A stretch of 60,779 nucleotides of DNA from Acidobacteriaceae bacterium UBA1307 (GTDB lineage Bacteria; Acidobacteriota; Terriglobia; Terriglobales; Acidobacteriaceae): contig DBTV01000002.1 in NCBI GenBank assembly GCA_002307235.1, positions 1 to 60,779 on the forward strand, given 5' to 3'. Positions 33,303 to 40,885 of this stretch are shown here, piece by piece (position 1 is the stretch's first letter; the number at the start of each line of letters is the position of its first letter). The notes below the pieces were generated by a model. The model searched no databases, was not told the DNA's origin, and was given only the letters and a program-made list of their open reading frames with translations. The position numbers were made by a program, and so were the translations under genes.

Positions 33303-34424
33303 CTATTTCTTCGCAGCGACTTCCCGCGACTCTTCTTCCGCCGCGAGGGTTTCCAACGTCACCGCACGGTGGCGCACGTAGTTGAACGGCGGCACAATGT
33401 TGCCACGCAACAAAGCGATGCCCAGTTGGATCAGGCGCGGACCGTAGGTCTCCACCTCATGCGAGATCGAGCCAATCAACGACCCCTTGCCGCGACGCAT
33501 CTCTTCGAGCGCCTCGGGAATGCAGTCCTGGCCCACGATGGCGATGTTTGATTCGCAGCCCACCTCGCGCGCCGCATCGAGCACGCCCAGCGCGCTGGAA
33601 TCGTTAACAGCAGCCACCAGAATCCGCTCGCCCACCCGGTAATCCGCCAGTTCCTCGCGCATCGCCTTGCGGCTCGACTCCCGCAGTCCGCGACCATCGA
33701 TCTGCGAAAAACACTCTGCCGGAATATTCTTCATCCGTTCTCGAATGCCGTCGAAAGCGCCCGTGACACGGCTCTGCACAAAGCTGCCGGCCTCGCTAAA
33801 GCCCAGGCCGATCACCCGGTCCACGCGACCCTTCCACTTCAACTGCGCATACTGGGCCAGAATCGTGCCCGCCTCGTAGCCCGCCTCGAAGTTGTCCACG
33901 CCAAAGTAGGTTGCATTCGGGTGCGGCACATCGATGGCGATCAACGGAATCTCCGCCTTCTTGAAGATGTGCGCAATGCGCGGCGCCACCACCTCTTCGA
34001 CCTGATACTCCAGCACCATGTCGACGCGCTTGGCCACAAACTCCTCGGCGTTCTTGACGGCAATGTCCGGGTCATACTGGTTGTCGAGAATCAGCAACTC
34101 GACGCCTGCCGCCGCAGCAGCAGCCGTAATGCTCTCGGAAACCGCAATCGGGAACGGCATCTCCGCGCTCTGCACCGCAAAACCAAAACGCAGCCGCCGC
34201 GGTCGCGAAACCAACCGGTACTGCCCATTCTGCGTCTGCGCCACATAGCCGCGATGCACCAGCGTCTTCAAAATGCGATAGACGCTGGTCTTTGAAATAT
34301 GCGTGCGCTGATACACGTCCTCCAGCGTCATCGAGGTATGGGTCTGCTCCAGCAGTTCCAGAACGTCGAGCGCCTTTGAGAGGATAGGAATCAGATAGAG
34401 CCGCTTGATCTTCGTCTTGGCCAA
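33303..34424 (-). CDS. Chimeric sugar-responsive regulator: IclR-type HTH fused to RbsB-like sensor
   Basis: A 373-residue regulator with an unusual architecture. Residues about 10-70 form an IclR-type winged helix (SKALDVLELLEQ, TLEDVYQRTHISKTSVYRILKTLVHRGYV). Residues about 85-350 form a periplasmic-binding-protein fold of the RbsB/LacI-sensor type (ILDNQYDPDIAVKNAEEF, AIDVPHPNATYFGVDNFEAG, AIVGQDC). Normal IclR proteins carry a GAF-like sensor, while LacI proteins carry a LacI HTH. It has no signal peptide, so it is cytoplasmic. TTG 34424 is preferred because GGGAG lies 8 nt before it; TTG 34442 has a poorer site. It probably senses rhamnose or another pectin sugar for the adjacent kinase. 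Confidence 0.82.
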   Translation of the reverse strand: MAKTKIKRLYLIPILSKALDVLELLEQTHTSMTLEDVYQRTHISKTSVYRILKTLVHRGYVAQTQNGQYRLVSRPRRLRFGFAVQSAEMPFPIAVSESITAAAAAAGVELLILDNQYDPDIAVKNAEEFVAKRVDMVLEYQVEEVVAPRIAHIFKKAEIPLIAIDVPHPNATYFGVDNFEAGYEAGTILAQYAQLKWKGRVDRVIGLGFSEAGSFVQSRVTGAFDGIRERMKNIPAECFSQIDGRGLRESSRKAMREELADYRVGERILVAAVNDSSALGVLDAAREVGCESNIAIVGQDCIPEALEEMRRGKGSLIGSISHEVETYGPRLIQLGIALLRGNIVPPFNYVRHRAVTLETLAAEEESREVAAKK

Positions 34425-34701
34425 TCTTTCTTCTCCCTGCAAATCCCGCGAGCCTCCGGCTCCGGATGCTCTACGCAGATTCGCTTGTACAACAGCCCAA
34501 GGTCTTCGAACCGTCTCCCAACGCCGTCAACGAACCACTCACTCGACGCCGGATCAGCCTGGAACAGAGCCGGACACGCACAAAAGCTCTGCATGCCGGG
34601 TACCGATCCCACTGATCGTGAAGAACGATGCGCGCATAATCCGCACCTTCAAAGGTCAAACAGCCAACCGAACCCCAACCAACCGTACCCCTGAAAGCCG
34701 A

Positions 34702-34731
34702 ATCATACTAGGGTTTGAAAACATTTGTCTA
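34702..34731 (-). promoter_or_regulatory. Candidate sigma-70-like promoter for the regulator-kinase operon
   Basis: On the minus strand TAGACA (34726-34731) and TATGAT (34702-34707) are 18 nt apart. It would give a leader of about 270 nt before the regulator start at 34424, long enough to hold an additional control element, though none was recognised. Confidence 0.45.
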
Positions 34732-34951
34732 TTGCAATTTGCACCTGCCGCAACCGCGCCCACCGCCCCTGATCTGAATTTTCAGGCTTGCCTTCCCGCA
34801 CGGCTTTCCCCCAACATCTTCCCTCAAACTTGCACGCGGCGTTTCTGCAACAAAAAAATTCTCCAATGCAATTCCCTGAGATTTTAATGGATTCTTATGG
34901 ACTTGCGCTGTGCAGAAACACAAAGACCCCTGTACTAATTTGCTCCACCAG

Positions 34952-34985
34952 AAAAATAAAGCCGGAGAACGGTGCGTTCCCCGGC
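34952..34985 (-). terminator. Intrinsic terminator of lysA
   Basis: On the minus strand GCCGGGGAACG, loop CAC, CGTTCTCCGGC (one G-U pair) is followed by TTTATTTTT. It lies 22 nt after the lysA stop. Confidence 0.88.
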
Positions 34986-35007
34986 TGAAATCAACAAGCA
35001 CAACGGG

Positions 35008-36306
35008 CTAGAGTTCTTCGACGGCCAGCAGCTCGGCCACCGTCTCACGACGGCGAATCAACCGCGCTTTGGCGCCCGAAACCAGAATCTCCGGCGGCCG
35101 CACGCGCGTGTTGTAGTTCGAGCTCTGCGCCATGCCGTAGGCACCCGCGTCGAGGGTCGCAATCAGATCGCCCTCGCCGAGCGGCGCCAGCAGGCGATCC
35201 TGCGCAAAAAAGTCGCCCGACTCGCAGACCGGCCCCACCACGTCGACCTTCTGTGGCTTGCCTGCGCGCGGCGTCACCGGCAGAATCTCGTGATGCGCCT
35301 GATAGAGCGCCGGGCGAATCAGATCGTTCATCGCCGCGTCGGTCACCACAAAGGTCTTTTTGCCGTTCTTCTTGACCACCTGCACCCGCGAAACCAGCGC
35401 TCCGGCCTGCGCCACCAGGAACCGGCCCGGCTCAAGCAGCAGGCAACCGTCGAAGCCGCCGAGCGCCTTGTCGATGGTCGCCGCGTACTCGGCCACGGTC
35501 TTCGCCGCGTCGAACTTTTTCGCGCAATACTCGATGCCCAGTCCGCCACCGGCGTCAATCGACTTCAGCGCAATGCCCGCCCGCCGCAACTGGCCCACCA
35601 GCTTGATCAGCCGTGTCACCGAGGCACCAAAGGGAGAGGCCGTGCGAATCTGCGAGCCGATGTGCGCGCTCACGCCGTGCGGCTCCAGCCACTTGCTCGC
35701 CGCAGCGCCCTTGTAGATCGCCGCCGCCTTGCGAATATCGATGCCAAACTTGTGCTCGCGCAGTCCCGTCGAAATGTAGGGGTGCGTCTCGGCAAAAACA
35801 TCCGGGTTCACGCGCAGCGCAAACCGCGCCCGCGTCTTCTTGCGCCGCGCCCGCGCTTCAAGCAGCTTCAGTTCGCTCTCGCTCTCGACGTTGAATTCGA
35901 GAATGCCCGCATCGAGCGCCTTGTCGATCTCCGCGGCCGTCTTGCCGACGCCGGAAAAAACGACGCGACCGGCCGCCTCGGGCGCTGCCGCCAGCACGCG
36001 ATCGAGTTCGCCGCCCGAGACAATATCGAAGCCCGCGCCACGGCTCGCCAGCAGCTTCAAAATCGCCAGCGCCGAGTTCGCCTTCACCGCATAGCAGACC
36101 AGGTGATTGCGCCCCGCCAGAGCCTTCTGGAACAGCTCCAGTCGCGCCACAATCTGATCGGCGGAATAGACGTAATAGGGCGTGCCATAGCGCCGCGCCA
36201 AAGTCTCCAGAGAAACCGGCCCACAGCCAAGCGCGCCGCCCGCGGGCGCGTATGCAAAGGGGCGCGAAGATGTATCAAGTGAAGTCGCCAAGTCGCTTCC
36301 GTCCAC
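35008..36306 (-). CDS. lysA: Diaminopimelate decarboxylase
   Basis: A 432-residue PLP enzyme making L-lysine from meso-diaminopimelate. The cofactor Lys75 is in CYAVKANSAL. HIGSQIRT and DAGGGLGIEY form the phosphate site, EPGRFLVAQAG binds substrate and the cross-dimer active-site Cys is in CESGDFF. The alanine-racemase-type TIM barrel is complete. The start is uncertain: GTG 36306 opens the frame and TTG 36291 is an alternative with GGAAG upstream; no in-frame ATG exists at the right place. It is divergent from the PfkB kinase, with only about 90 nt between them. A strong terminator follows. Confidence 0.94.
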   Translation of the reverse strand: MDGSDLATSLDTSSRPFAYAPAGGALGCGPVSLETLARRYGTPYYVYSADQIVARLELFQKALAGRNHLVCYAVKANSALAILKLLASRGAGFDIVSGGELDRVLAAAPEAAGRVVFSGVGKTAAEIDKALDAGILEFNVESESELKLLEARARRKKTRARFALRVNPDVFAETHPYISTGLREHKFGIDIRKAAAIYKGAAASKWLEPHGVSAHIGSQIRTASPFGASVTRLIKLVGQLRRAGIALKSIDAGGGLGIEYCAKKFDAAKTVAEYAATIDKALGGFDGCLLLEPGRFLVAQAGALVSRVQVVKKNGKKTFVVTDAAMNDLIRPALYQAHHEILPVTPRAGKPQKVDVVGPVCESGDFFAQDRLLAPLGEGDLIATLDAGAYGMAQSSNYNTRVRPPEILVSGAKARLIRRRETVAELLAVEEL

Positions 36307-36385
36307 CCATTCAATTAAAGTATGCCGTACACCTTAAGCCTAACCCATTTTCCACCCCTGCGTTTTCACGCCTCCCCCGGGCCAT

Positions 36386-36391
36386 TACAAT
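36386..36391 (+). promoter_or_regulatory. TACAAT -10 box of the PfkB kinase gene
   Basis: TACAAT lies 7 nt before ATG 36399. A weak -35, TTTTCA, lies 17 nt further upstream. There is no Shine-Dalgarno sequence, so the mRNA is probably leaderless. Confidence 0.5.
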
Positions 36392-36398
36392 AGAACGA

Positions 36399-37340
36399 AT
36401 GAGGGAATATCCAAAGGTCGACCTCGTCGGCGTGGGGCTCAATGCCACCGACACGCTGATTCCCCTTGCAGAGTATCCGGCACGCGGCTCGAAGATGGAG
36501 TACAACAACTTCAGCATCTTGCCGGGCGGGCAAACCGCCTCGGCGATCGTCGCCTGCCAGACCTGGGGATTGAGCACGCGCTACGTAGGCAAGCTCGGCA
36601 GCGATGACGCTGCCCGCATTCATCGCGAAGCCTTTCAACGCGCCGGAGTCGAGGCACAACTTGTCACATCGGAAGGCGGCGTCAGCCCGCAATCGTTGAT
36701 CATTGTCGACGCCGGCGGCGAGCGAACCGTCATGGGCTACCGCAACGAGACCATGGCACTCAGCCCCGAAGAGCTTGAGCGCGAATGGATCGTCAACGCC
36801 CGCGCCCTGCACATCGACGGCTTCGACACCCAGGCCGCCATTCGCGCCGCCACCTGGGCTCACGAGGCAGGCATGCCCGTCACTGCCGATCTTGACGAAA
36901 TCTACGATGGCGTCGACGATCTCATCCATCTCATCGATTACCTGATCGTCAGCCGCGATTTTCCCTGTCGCCTGATGAAGGAATCGAATCTGGAACTGGC
37001 CCTGCGCGGCATGCAGCGCCGCTACGGCTGCAAGCTCACCGCCGCCACGCTCGGCCAGGACGGCGTCCTCGCCTGGGACGGCAAGCAGCTCATCCAGCGC
37101 GCCGCTTTTCAGGTTCCCGTCGTCGATACCACCGGCGCCGGCGACATCTTCCACGCCGGCTTCATCTATGGCCTGCTGCAAGACTGGCCGCTTGACCGCA
37201 CGCTCGACTTTTCCTGCGCCGCAGCCGCGCGCAACTGCATGGAAAAGGGCGCGCGCGGCGGCATCCGCCCGCTCTCTGAGGTCGAAGAGATGATGGCCTC
37301 GGTCGAACGCTACGAGTCCGTCCCTGATTTTTCCATCTAA
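36399..37340 (+). CDS. PfkB-family carbohydrate kinase
   Basis: A 313-residue ribokinase-fold kinase. The N-terminal substrate motif LPGGQTASAIVACQTWGL is at about 41-58. The C-terminal ATP motif is DTTGAGDIFHAGF with catalytic D249. The substrate could be a sugar, sugar acid or nucleoside. It is not close enough to PfkB, RbsK or KdgK to name, although KDG-type kinases would fit a pectin degrader. Starts upstream of ATG 36399 were rejected because they overlap lysA and because the TACAAT box sits 7 nt before this ATG. A long hairpin terminator follows. Confidence 0.85.
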   Translation: MREYPKVDLVGVGLNATDTLIPLAEYPARGSKMEYNNFSILPGGQTASAIVACQTWGLSTRYVGKLGSDDAARIHREAFQRAGVEAQLVTSEGGVSPQSLIIVDAGGERTVMGYRNETMALSPEELEREWIVNARALHIDGFDTQAAIRAATWAHEAGMPVTADLDEIYDGVDDLIHLIDYLIVSRDFPCRLMKESNLELALRGMQRRYGCKLTAATLGQDGVLAWDGKQLIQRAAFQVPVVDTTGAGDIFHAGFIYGLLQDWPLDRTLDFSCAAAARNCMEKGARGGIRPLSEVEEMMASVERYESVPDFSI

Positions 37341-37344
37341 AAGC

Positions 37345-37376
37345 GCCGGGGCCAGAGCATTCGCTCTGGCCCCGGC
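37345..37376. terminator. Strong hairpin terminator between kinase and cupin genes
   Basis: A perfect 14-bp stem, GCCGGGGCCAGAGC / GCTCTGGCCCCGGC, with the loop ATTC. On the minus strand it is followed by GCTTTTAG, so it best serves the minus-strand cupin gene. It also lies 5 nt after the kinase stop. Confidence 0.8.
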
Positions 37377-37383
37377 ACCGTAA

Positions 37384-37437
37384 GCAGTGAACAGCCTGTT
37401 CAGTGCTCACATAGTCCCTACGTCCCTCAGTCCCTAC
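37384..37437. repeat. AGTGAACAG / GTCCCT short-word repeat cluster
   Basis: It contains AGTGAACAG, CTGTTCAGTG and then three spaced copies of GTCCCT (AGTCCCTACGTCCCTCAGTC…). The same words recur at 39501-39533 and, as GTTCACT, at 17381, 38874, 39108 and 40831. Confidence 0.45.
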
Positions 37438-37952
37438 TTCTCTTCCCCAATCGCCGTGATCAGCAGGAAGCTCACCTCGCCCGTGGTCACGCGACGATGA
37501 ACCACGCCGCGCGGAATCGAGATCAGGTCGCCCTTCTTCAACTCGACCTTCTCGAAACCCTCGACCGTGGGAGCCAGCCATTCATGCGGCCTCGGCTGAT
37601 GCGTGCCCTTCGGCGTACCACCCAACTCATAGGTTGTCTCGCCCTCGAGAATATAAAAGACATGATCGCGCGCCTCGTGCCACTCGTACTCCTTGGCGCT
37701 CTTGGCATGCTCATAGGTCAGCATCGCCAGGTTGCCCTTGTCGAGATAGAGCGTCTTGGTGCCCGGCTTGGCCTTCAGTTCCTTCAGCGCGGACTCAAGC
37801 CCTTCGGCGTTGAAAACCTGATATTTTTCCGCACCTTCGGCGGCTCCGGCACGCGGGGTCAACAGTGCATTGGCCAGCGCCACTCCCGCCACTGCCGCGG
37901 CCGGCGCGCCCACCAGAAAACTACGGCGGCTTGCTTGATTCTGATTCGTCAT
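37434..37952 (-). CDS. Tat-exported cupin-domain protein
   Basis: A 172-residue protein. The N-terminus has a twin-arginine signal (ASRRSFLVGAP, Ala-rich core, cleavage near PRAGAAEG). Residues about 55-170 form a single cupin barrel, with metal-type residues in EYEWHEARDHVFYILEGETTYELGG and, in cupin motif 2, GDLISIPRGVVHRRV. It is probably a metal-binding enzyme or sugar-binding protein of the periplasm; the substrate is unknown. ATG 37952 was chosen because it begins the Tat signal. It lies 70 nt upstream of the end of the alpha/beta hydrolase gene on the same strand, which is transcribed before it. Confidence 0.8.
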   Translation of the reverse strand: MTNQNQASRRSFLVGAPAAAVAGVALANALLTPRAGAAEGAEKYQVFNAEGLESALKELKAKPGTKTLYLDKGNLAMLTYEHAKSAKEYEWHEARDHVFYILEGETTYELGGTPKGTHQPRPHEWLAPTVEGFEKVELKKGDLISIPRGVVHRRVTTGEVSFLLITAIGEEK

Positions 37953-38022
37953 CGCTATCGCTCCGCGTCTAGTAAACCACTCCCGGCGCATCTCTGTCAG
38001 CGCACAATCCCCGCATGTGAGA

Positions 38023-38841
38023 TCAGCCCGCCATCTTCGCCAACCACGGCTGCAGCAACGCCGCCACTAGCTCCGGCTGCTCATAGGCTGCAAAGTGGCC
38101 CGCGTCACGGATCTCGTGGAAGCTGCAACCGCCCGGCGCATGCGTAAAGACGCGCATCTCCTCGACCGTCACCCCCGGATCCTCGCCACCCGCCAGCGCA
38201 AAGACCGGCGCGGTGATCGTCCCGACCGTTGGCAGAGAGTCCGGCCGCGTCGCCAGCCCCGCCTGCACCGCCACCAGCGCCTCGGCCGTGACCGCGTTCA
38301 TCCGTTCGCGCAAGGCCACTGCGCGTTCAGGATGTTTTTCCTGTGCGCTTTTGCCCATCAGCGTTCGCACCATGCCGTCGAACAGCTCCGCCCGGCCACC
38401 CGCGCGCGCTTTGGCCATCGTCTCCGCACGCCTCGCTCCGGCCGCGTCCGGCTGCGGCTTTGAGCAGACAAAGGCCAGCCCGCGCACTCGTTCCGGAGCC
38501 TGCCGCCAAAGCTCCAGCAGCACATAGCCGCCAATCGAGCAGCCCACAAAAACCGCCTGCCGCACGCCGAGCGCATCCAGCAGCGCCAGCACATCGCGCG
38601 CAAGCACGTCCATCGTCAACACCGGCGCATCGGGAACCGGAGAAAAACCGCCCGCCGCAAGCCCTGCGCCCAGCGGCGAAGCCCCGTGCCCACGCAGATC
38701 CGGCACAATCGCCCGCACGCCTTCGAGCCGCTCAGCCACCGGCCGCCAATACTCCCGGTCGAGCGGCGTCGGATGCAGAAAAACCACCGGCAGCCCCGCG
38801 CCACGCTCGCAATAACTCAACTCTGCACGCTGTGTACTCAT
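38023..38841 (-). CDS. Alpha/beta-fold hydrolase
   Basis: A 272-residue cytoplasmic alpha/beta hydrolase. The oxyanion strand is VVFLHPTPLDREYW, nucleophile S102 lies in FVGCSIGGYVLLE, the acid is in AGGEDPGVT, and the catalytic His is in IRDAGHFAAYEQ. PDLRGHGASP is typical of the 3-oxoadipate enol-lactonase/haloalkane-dehalogenase-like esterase group. The substrate is unknown. ATG 38841 is the start of the frame. A MITE-like element lies immediately upstream (38874-39125), so the promoter may derive from it. Confidence 0.85.
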   Translation of the reverse strand: MSTQRAELSYCERGAGLPVVFLHPTPLDREYWRPVAERLEGVRAIVPDLRGHGASPLGAGLAAGGFSPVPDAPVLTMDVLARDVLALLDALGVRQAVFVGCSIGGYVLLELWRQAPERVRGLAFVCSKPQPDAAGARRAETMAKARAGGRAELFDGMVRTLMGKSAQEKHPERAVALRERMNAVTAEALVAVQAGLATRPDSLPTVGTITAPVFALAGGEDPGVTVEEMRVFTHAPGGCSFHEIRDAGHFAAYEQPELVAALLQPWLAKMAG

Positions 38842-38873
38842 CTCAATTCAAGACTACAATGAGCCGTGGCGAG

Positions 38874-39125
38874 TGAACAGACGGTTCACTCATGTTGATG
38901 ACAAAGCTGCGTTTTGAAAGGGCACGACTTCAGGCGCGTCATGGCGGGCAGGGAAAGAGCGGGCTTCAGCCCCGGAGGAAAGATTTTCGGCGGAAAGTAC
39001 ACGAGGAACAGCCCTCCGCGCCTGAAGGCGCAATCTCTTTGCTCCTTTTTTGATCCGGCTGAAGCCGGATCCTTTCAAAACAATCTGTTGATAAGATTTG
39101 TCAGCCATGAACAGACGGTTCACTC
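38874..39125. mobile_element. MITE-like element with terminal inverted repeats and 18-bp flanking direct repeat
   Basis: TGAACAGACGGTTCACTC occurs at 38874-38891 and again at 39108-39125. Between the copies lie the inverted termini GTTTTGAAAGG (from about 38910) and CCTTTCAAAAC (to about 39082). The interior has several palindromes: GGGCTTCAGCCC, CGCCTGAAGGCG and GATCCGGCTGAAGCCGGATC, plus ACTTCAGGCGCG near the left end. It contains no coding capacity. The right direct repeat covers the stop codon of the PspC-like gene. It looks like a non-autonomous palindromic element or compound REP. Confidence 0.65.
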
Positions 39126-39419
39126 CTCACGGATCACTGTTTCTTCAGGAATTCCGATCCACGCGGCCAGATAGGCAATGCCGACAAACCCGGCCGAAAA
39201 GCACAGTCCCAGCACTGCGAAGATGCGCACCACCGCAACATCCCATCCGTTGGCGCGCGCCAGCGCCAGGCAAACGCCGGCCACCTGACGGCCCACGAGC
39301 GGCCGCTGCAAGGGCCGGCCCGGAATCGGCTGCTGCACCGGAATCACCGCGCCACACTGCGCGCAAAAACGCGCTCCCATCGGTTGCGCCACTCCACACT
39401 GCGTGCAATAGACGGCCAT
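39120..39419 (-). CDS. Zinc-ribbon plus PspC-domain membrane protein
   Basis: A 99-residue protein. An N-terminal zinc ribbon (YCTQCGVAQPMGARFCAQCGA) has two CxxC knuckles. A PspC domain follows (GRQVAGVCLALARANGWDVAVVRI) with a transmembrane helix, VLGLCFSAGFVGIAYLAAWI, ending IPEE. PspC proteins act in envelope-stress signalling; the zinc-ribbon version is common as a stand-alone protein. ATG 39419 with GGAGG upstream was chosen; the longer frame to 39647 overlaps the next gene and reads as noise. The stop lies inside the right copy of the 18-bp repeat. Confidence 0.82.
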   Translation of the reverse strand: MAVYCTQCGVAQPMGARFCAQCGAVIPVQQPIPGRPLQRPLVGRQVAGVCLALARANGWDVAVVRIFAVLGLCFSAGFVGIAYLAAWIGIPEETVIREE

Positions 39420-39500
39420 CGCTCTACCTCCAGAACAATCTCTGTGTGCTTCTACGCAAGCCGCAGCGCGCCGGTTCCATGAGGGCAGGGGTAGGAACGA

Positions 39501-39533
39501 CGAGGGACTGAGGACCAGGTCCCTGGTCCCTCG
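39501..39533. terminator. Nested hairpin after the TPR gene
   Basis: CGAGGGAC (39501-39508) pairs with GTCCCTCG (39526-39533), and an inner GGACC-A-GGTCC can also pair. It lies 2 nt after the stop of the minus-strand TPR gene. There is no U-tract, and the sequence reuses the GGGACTGAGG/GTCCCT words seen at 37384-37437, so it may be a repeat rather than a terminator. Confidence 0.45.
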
Positions 39534-39534
39534 C

Positions 39535-40749
39535 TCACTGGCCCCTGTACTGCTCCCGCAGCAGCTTGCGCGCGGTGTCGGCTCGCGTGGTGCGCGGTCC
39601 GGCGTCGATCGCCATCTGATAGTCGTGCACCGCGAGGCCGCGCTCACCCAGCAGATCGCGGCACTGGCCCGCCGACAGCATCGTGCGCACCTTCAACTCC
39701 GGCCCCGCGCCCGGCGTTCCCGCTGCATGTTCGTAGGCCTCGGCTGCCTCGCGCCAGTGCTTCTGCCCGCGCAGCGCATCCCCCAGCCCGTAGTAGGCCA
39801 GTTGCAGCCGCGTCTCCGTATAAAAACCCGGCTTGGCCTCATGGGCCAAAATCTCGCGATAGGCCTCAACCGCCGCCATTCCCTCGCCCGCATCCTTGCG
39901 CAGATTCGCCTCTTCCAGCCAGAACAAAAAATTGCGCGGATACTGGTGCTTCATTCCGCGCACCACCTCGGCCGCCTCCTTGTAGCGCGCCTCGCGCCGC
40001 AGAAACAGTGCCGTCGCCGTCCGCGCTTCAATGCTCGTCACCGTGCCTCGTTCGCCGTCATCGCGCAGCATCGCAAGCCCCGTCGACTTCGACCCTGTCA
40101 TGCCAACAATGCCGATCAGCAGCTTGAAGGGCAGCGGCAGCGCGCCCACCACGTACTGATACACGCCCGCGATCAGCTTCGCGTCCACATACTCCGGGTC
40201 CAGCTTCAGCGCATGTTGCGCATCCTCGCGCGCCTTGTTCGCCAAATGGAAACCGGCGCTATAGCCGCGCTCCATCATCGCCACGTAGGTGCACTGCAAA
40301 CTCCGCGCCCAGGCCCGCGCAAACAGCGCGTCCACGTCATTCGGATTCTTGCCGAGCCGCCAGTCGGCCTCGCGCACGGCCTCCTCGGCCAGCCCCAGAA
40401 TCCGCGCCTTCACCTGCGGGTTCTCGTCCGTCGCGTGCCGCCCGGTCAAAAAACCATCATTCGCATAAAAGGTCGTATCCAGCAGATCCTGACGAAACAG
40501 CTCCTGAAAAATCAGCGCATTCAGCAGATAGTCGGTGGCCTGCGGATCGCCCGCGTGAAGCTCGTGATAGCGCTCAAACCGCGCCACCGCGCCCGCGTAA
40601 TCCAGGCTGTAATAGTGCTGGTAGGCCTCGCGCACCTGCGGATCGTTGTTCATCGGATTGGTGTGCGCCGCGCCCGCCGCAAAGGCCATCGCGCCCCCCA
40701 CGCACGCCATTCCCACCAGAAAAAGATTCCGCAACACTCTTCGAACCAT
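39535..40749 (-). CDS. Exported TPR-repeat protein
   Basis: A 404-residue protein with a signal peptide (MVRRVLRNLFLVGMACVGGAMAFAAGAAH). TPR-like helical hairpins occupy most of the rest (for example ARFERYHELHAGDPQATDYLL, DVDALFARAWARSL and DALRGQKHWREAAEAYEHAAG). It probably acts as a periplasmic scaffold; the partner is unknown. ATG 40749 was chosen over the TTG at 40782 because GAGGAG lies 8 nt upstream and it starts the signal peptide. It is divergent from pyrF. Confidence 0.75.
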   Translation of the reverse strand: MVRRVLRNLFLVGMACVGGAMAFAAGAAHTNPMNNDPQVREAYQHYYSLDYAGAVARFERYHELHAGDPQATDYLLNALIFQELFRQDLLDTTFYANDGFLTGRHATDENPQVKARILGLAEEAVREADWRLGKNPNDVDALFARAWARSLQCTYVAMMERGYSAGFHLANKAREDAQHALKLDPEYVDAKLIAGVYQYVVGALPLPFKLLIGIVGMTGSKSTGLAMLRDDGERGTVTSIEARTATALFLRREARYKEAAEVVRGMKHQYPRNFLFWLEEANLRKDAGEGMAAVEAYREILAHEAKPGFYTETRLQLAYYGLGDALRGQKHWREAAEAYEHAAGTPGAGPELKVRTMLSAGQCRDLLGERGLAVHDYQMAIDAGPRTTRADTARKLLREQYRGQ

Positions 40750-40830
40750 GGGCACGCTCCTCACGCCTAGCTTACACGGCAAGAGCCAGGGATCAGCCCA
40801 TGTTGCCCCTCTGCGGGCGAAAACAAAACA

Positions 40831-40863
40831 GACTGTTCACTCGCCTCTGTTCACTGTTCACTG
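40831..40863. repeat. GTTCACT repeat cluster upstream of pyrF
   Basis: GACTGTTCACTCGCC is followed by CTGTTCACTGTTCACTG, giving three copies of GTTCACT in 33 nt, in the 136-nt divergent region between the TPR gene and pyrF. Confidence 0.55.
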
Positions 40864-40885
40864 CTTCTCCATTTACCATAGACAG

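Larger units (their letters stand above)
34425..35007. other. Long intergenic region without a gene
   Basis: No convincing gene is seen in these 583 bases; the open frames have no protein-like composition. The region contains the lysA terminator at its right end (34952-34985) and a candidate promoter for the regulator (34702-34731). Between them it is less GC-rich, with stretches such as ATCATACTAGGG, and shows no long inverted repeat. Confidence 0.6.

Noticed and set aside
34425..34695. Riboswitch in the long leader of the regulator gene
   Set aside because: The predicted leader is long, but I could not identify a conserved aptamer core or a following terminator/anti-terminator pair.
34405..34887. 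160-codon plus-strand frame in the long intergenic region
   Set aside because: Pro/Thr/Arg-rich without structure, overlaps the regulator start and has no ribosome site.
38855..38860. TACAAT box on the plus strand upstream of the alpha/beta hydrolase
   Set aside because: No plus-strand gene follows; it is probably fortuitous or part of the adjacent repeat element.
39420..39647. N-terminal extension of the PspC-like protein
   Set aside because: It overlaps the 3' end of the TPR gene and reads Arg/Ser-rich noise; GGAGG marks the start at 39419.
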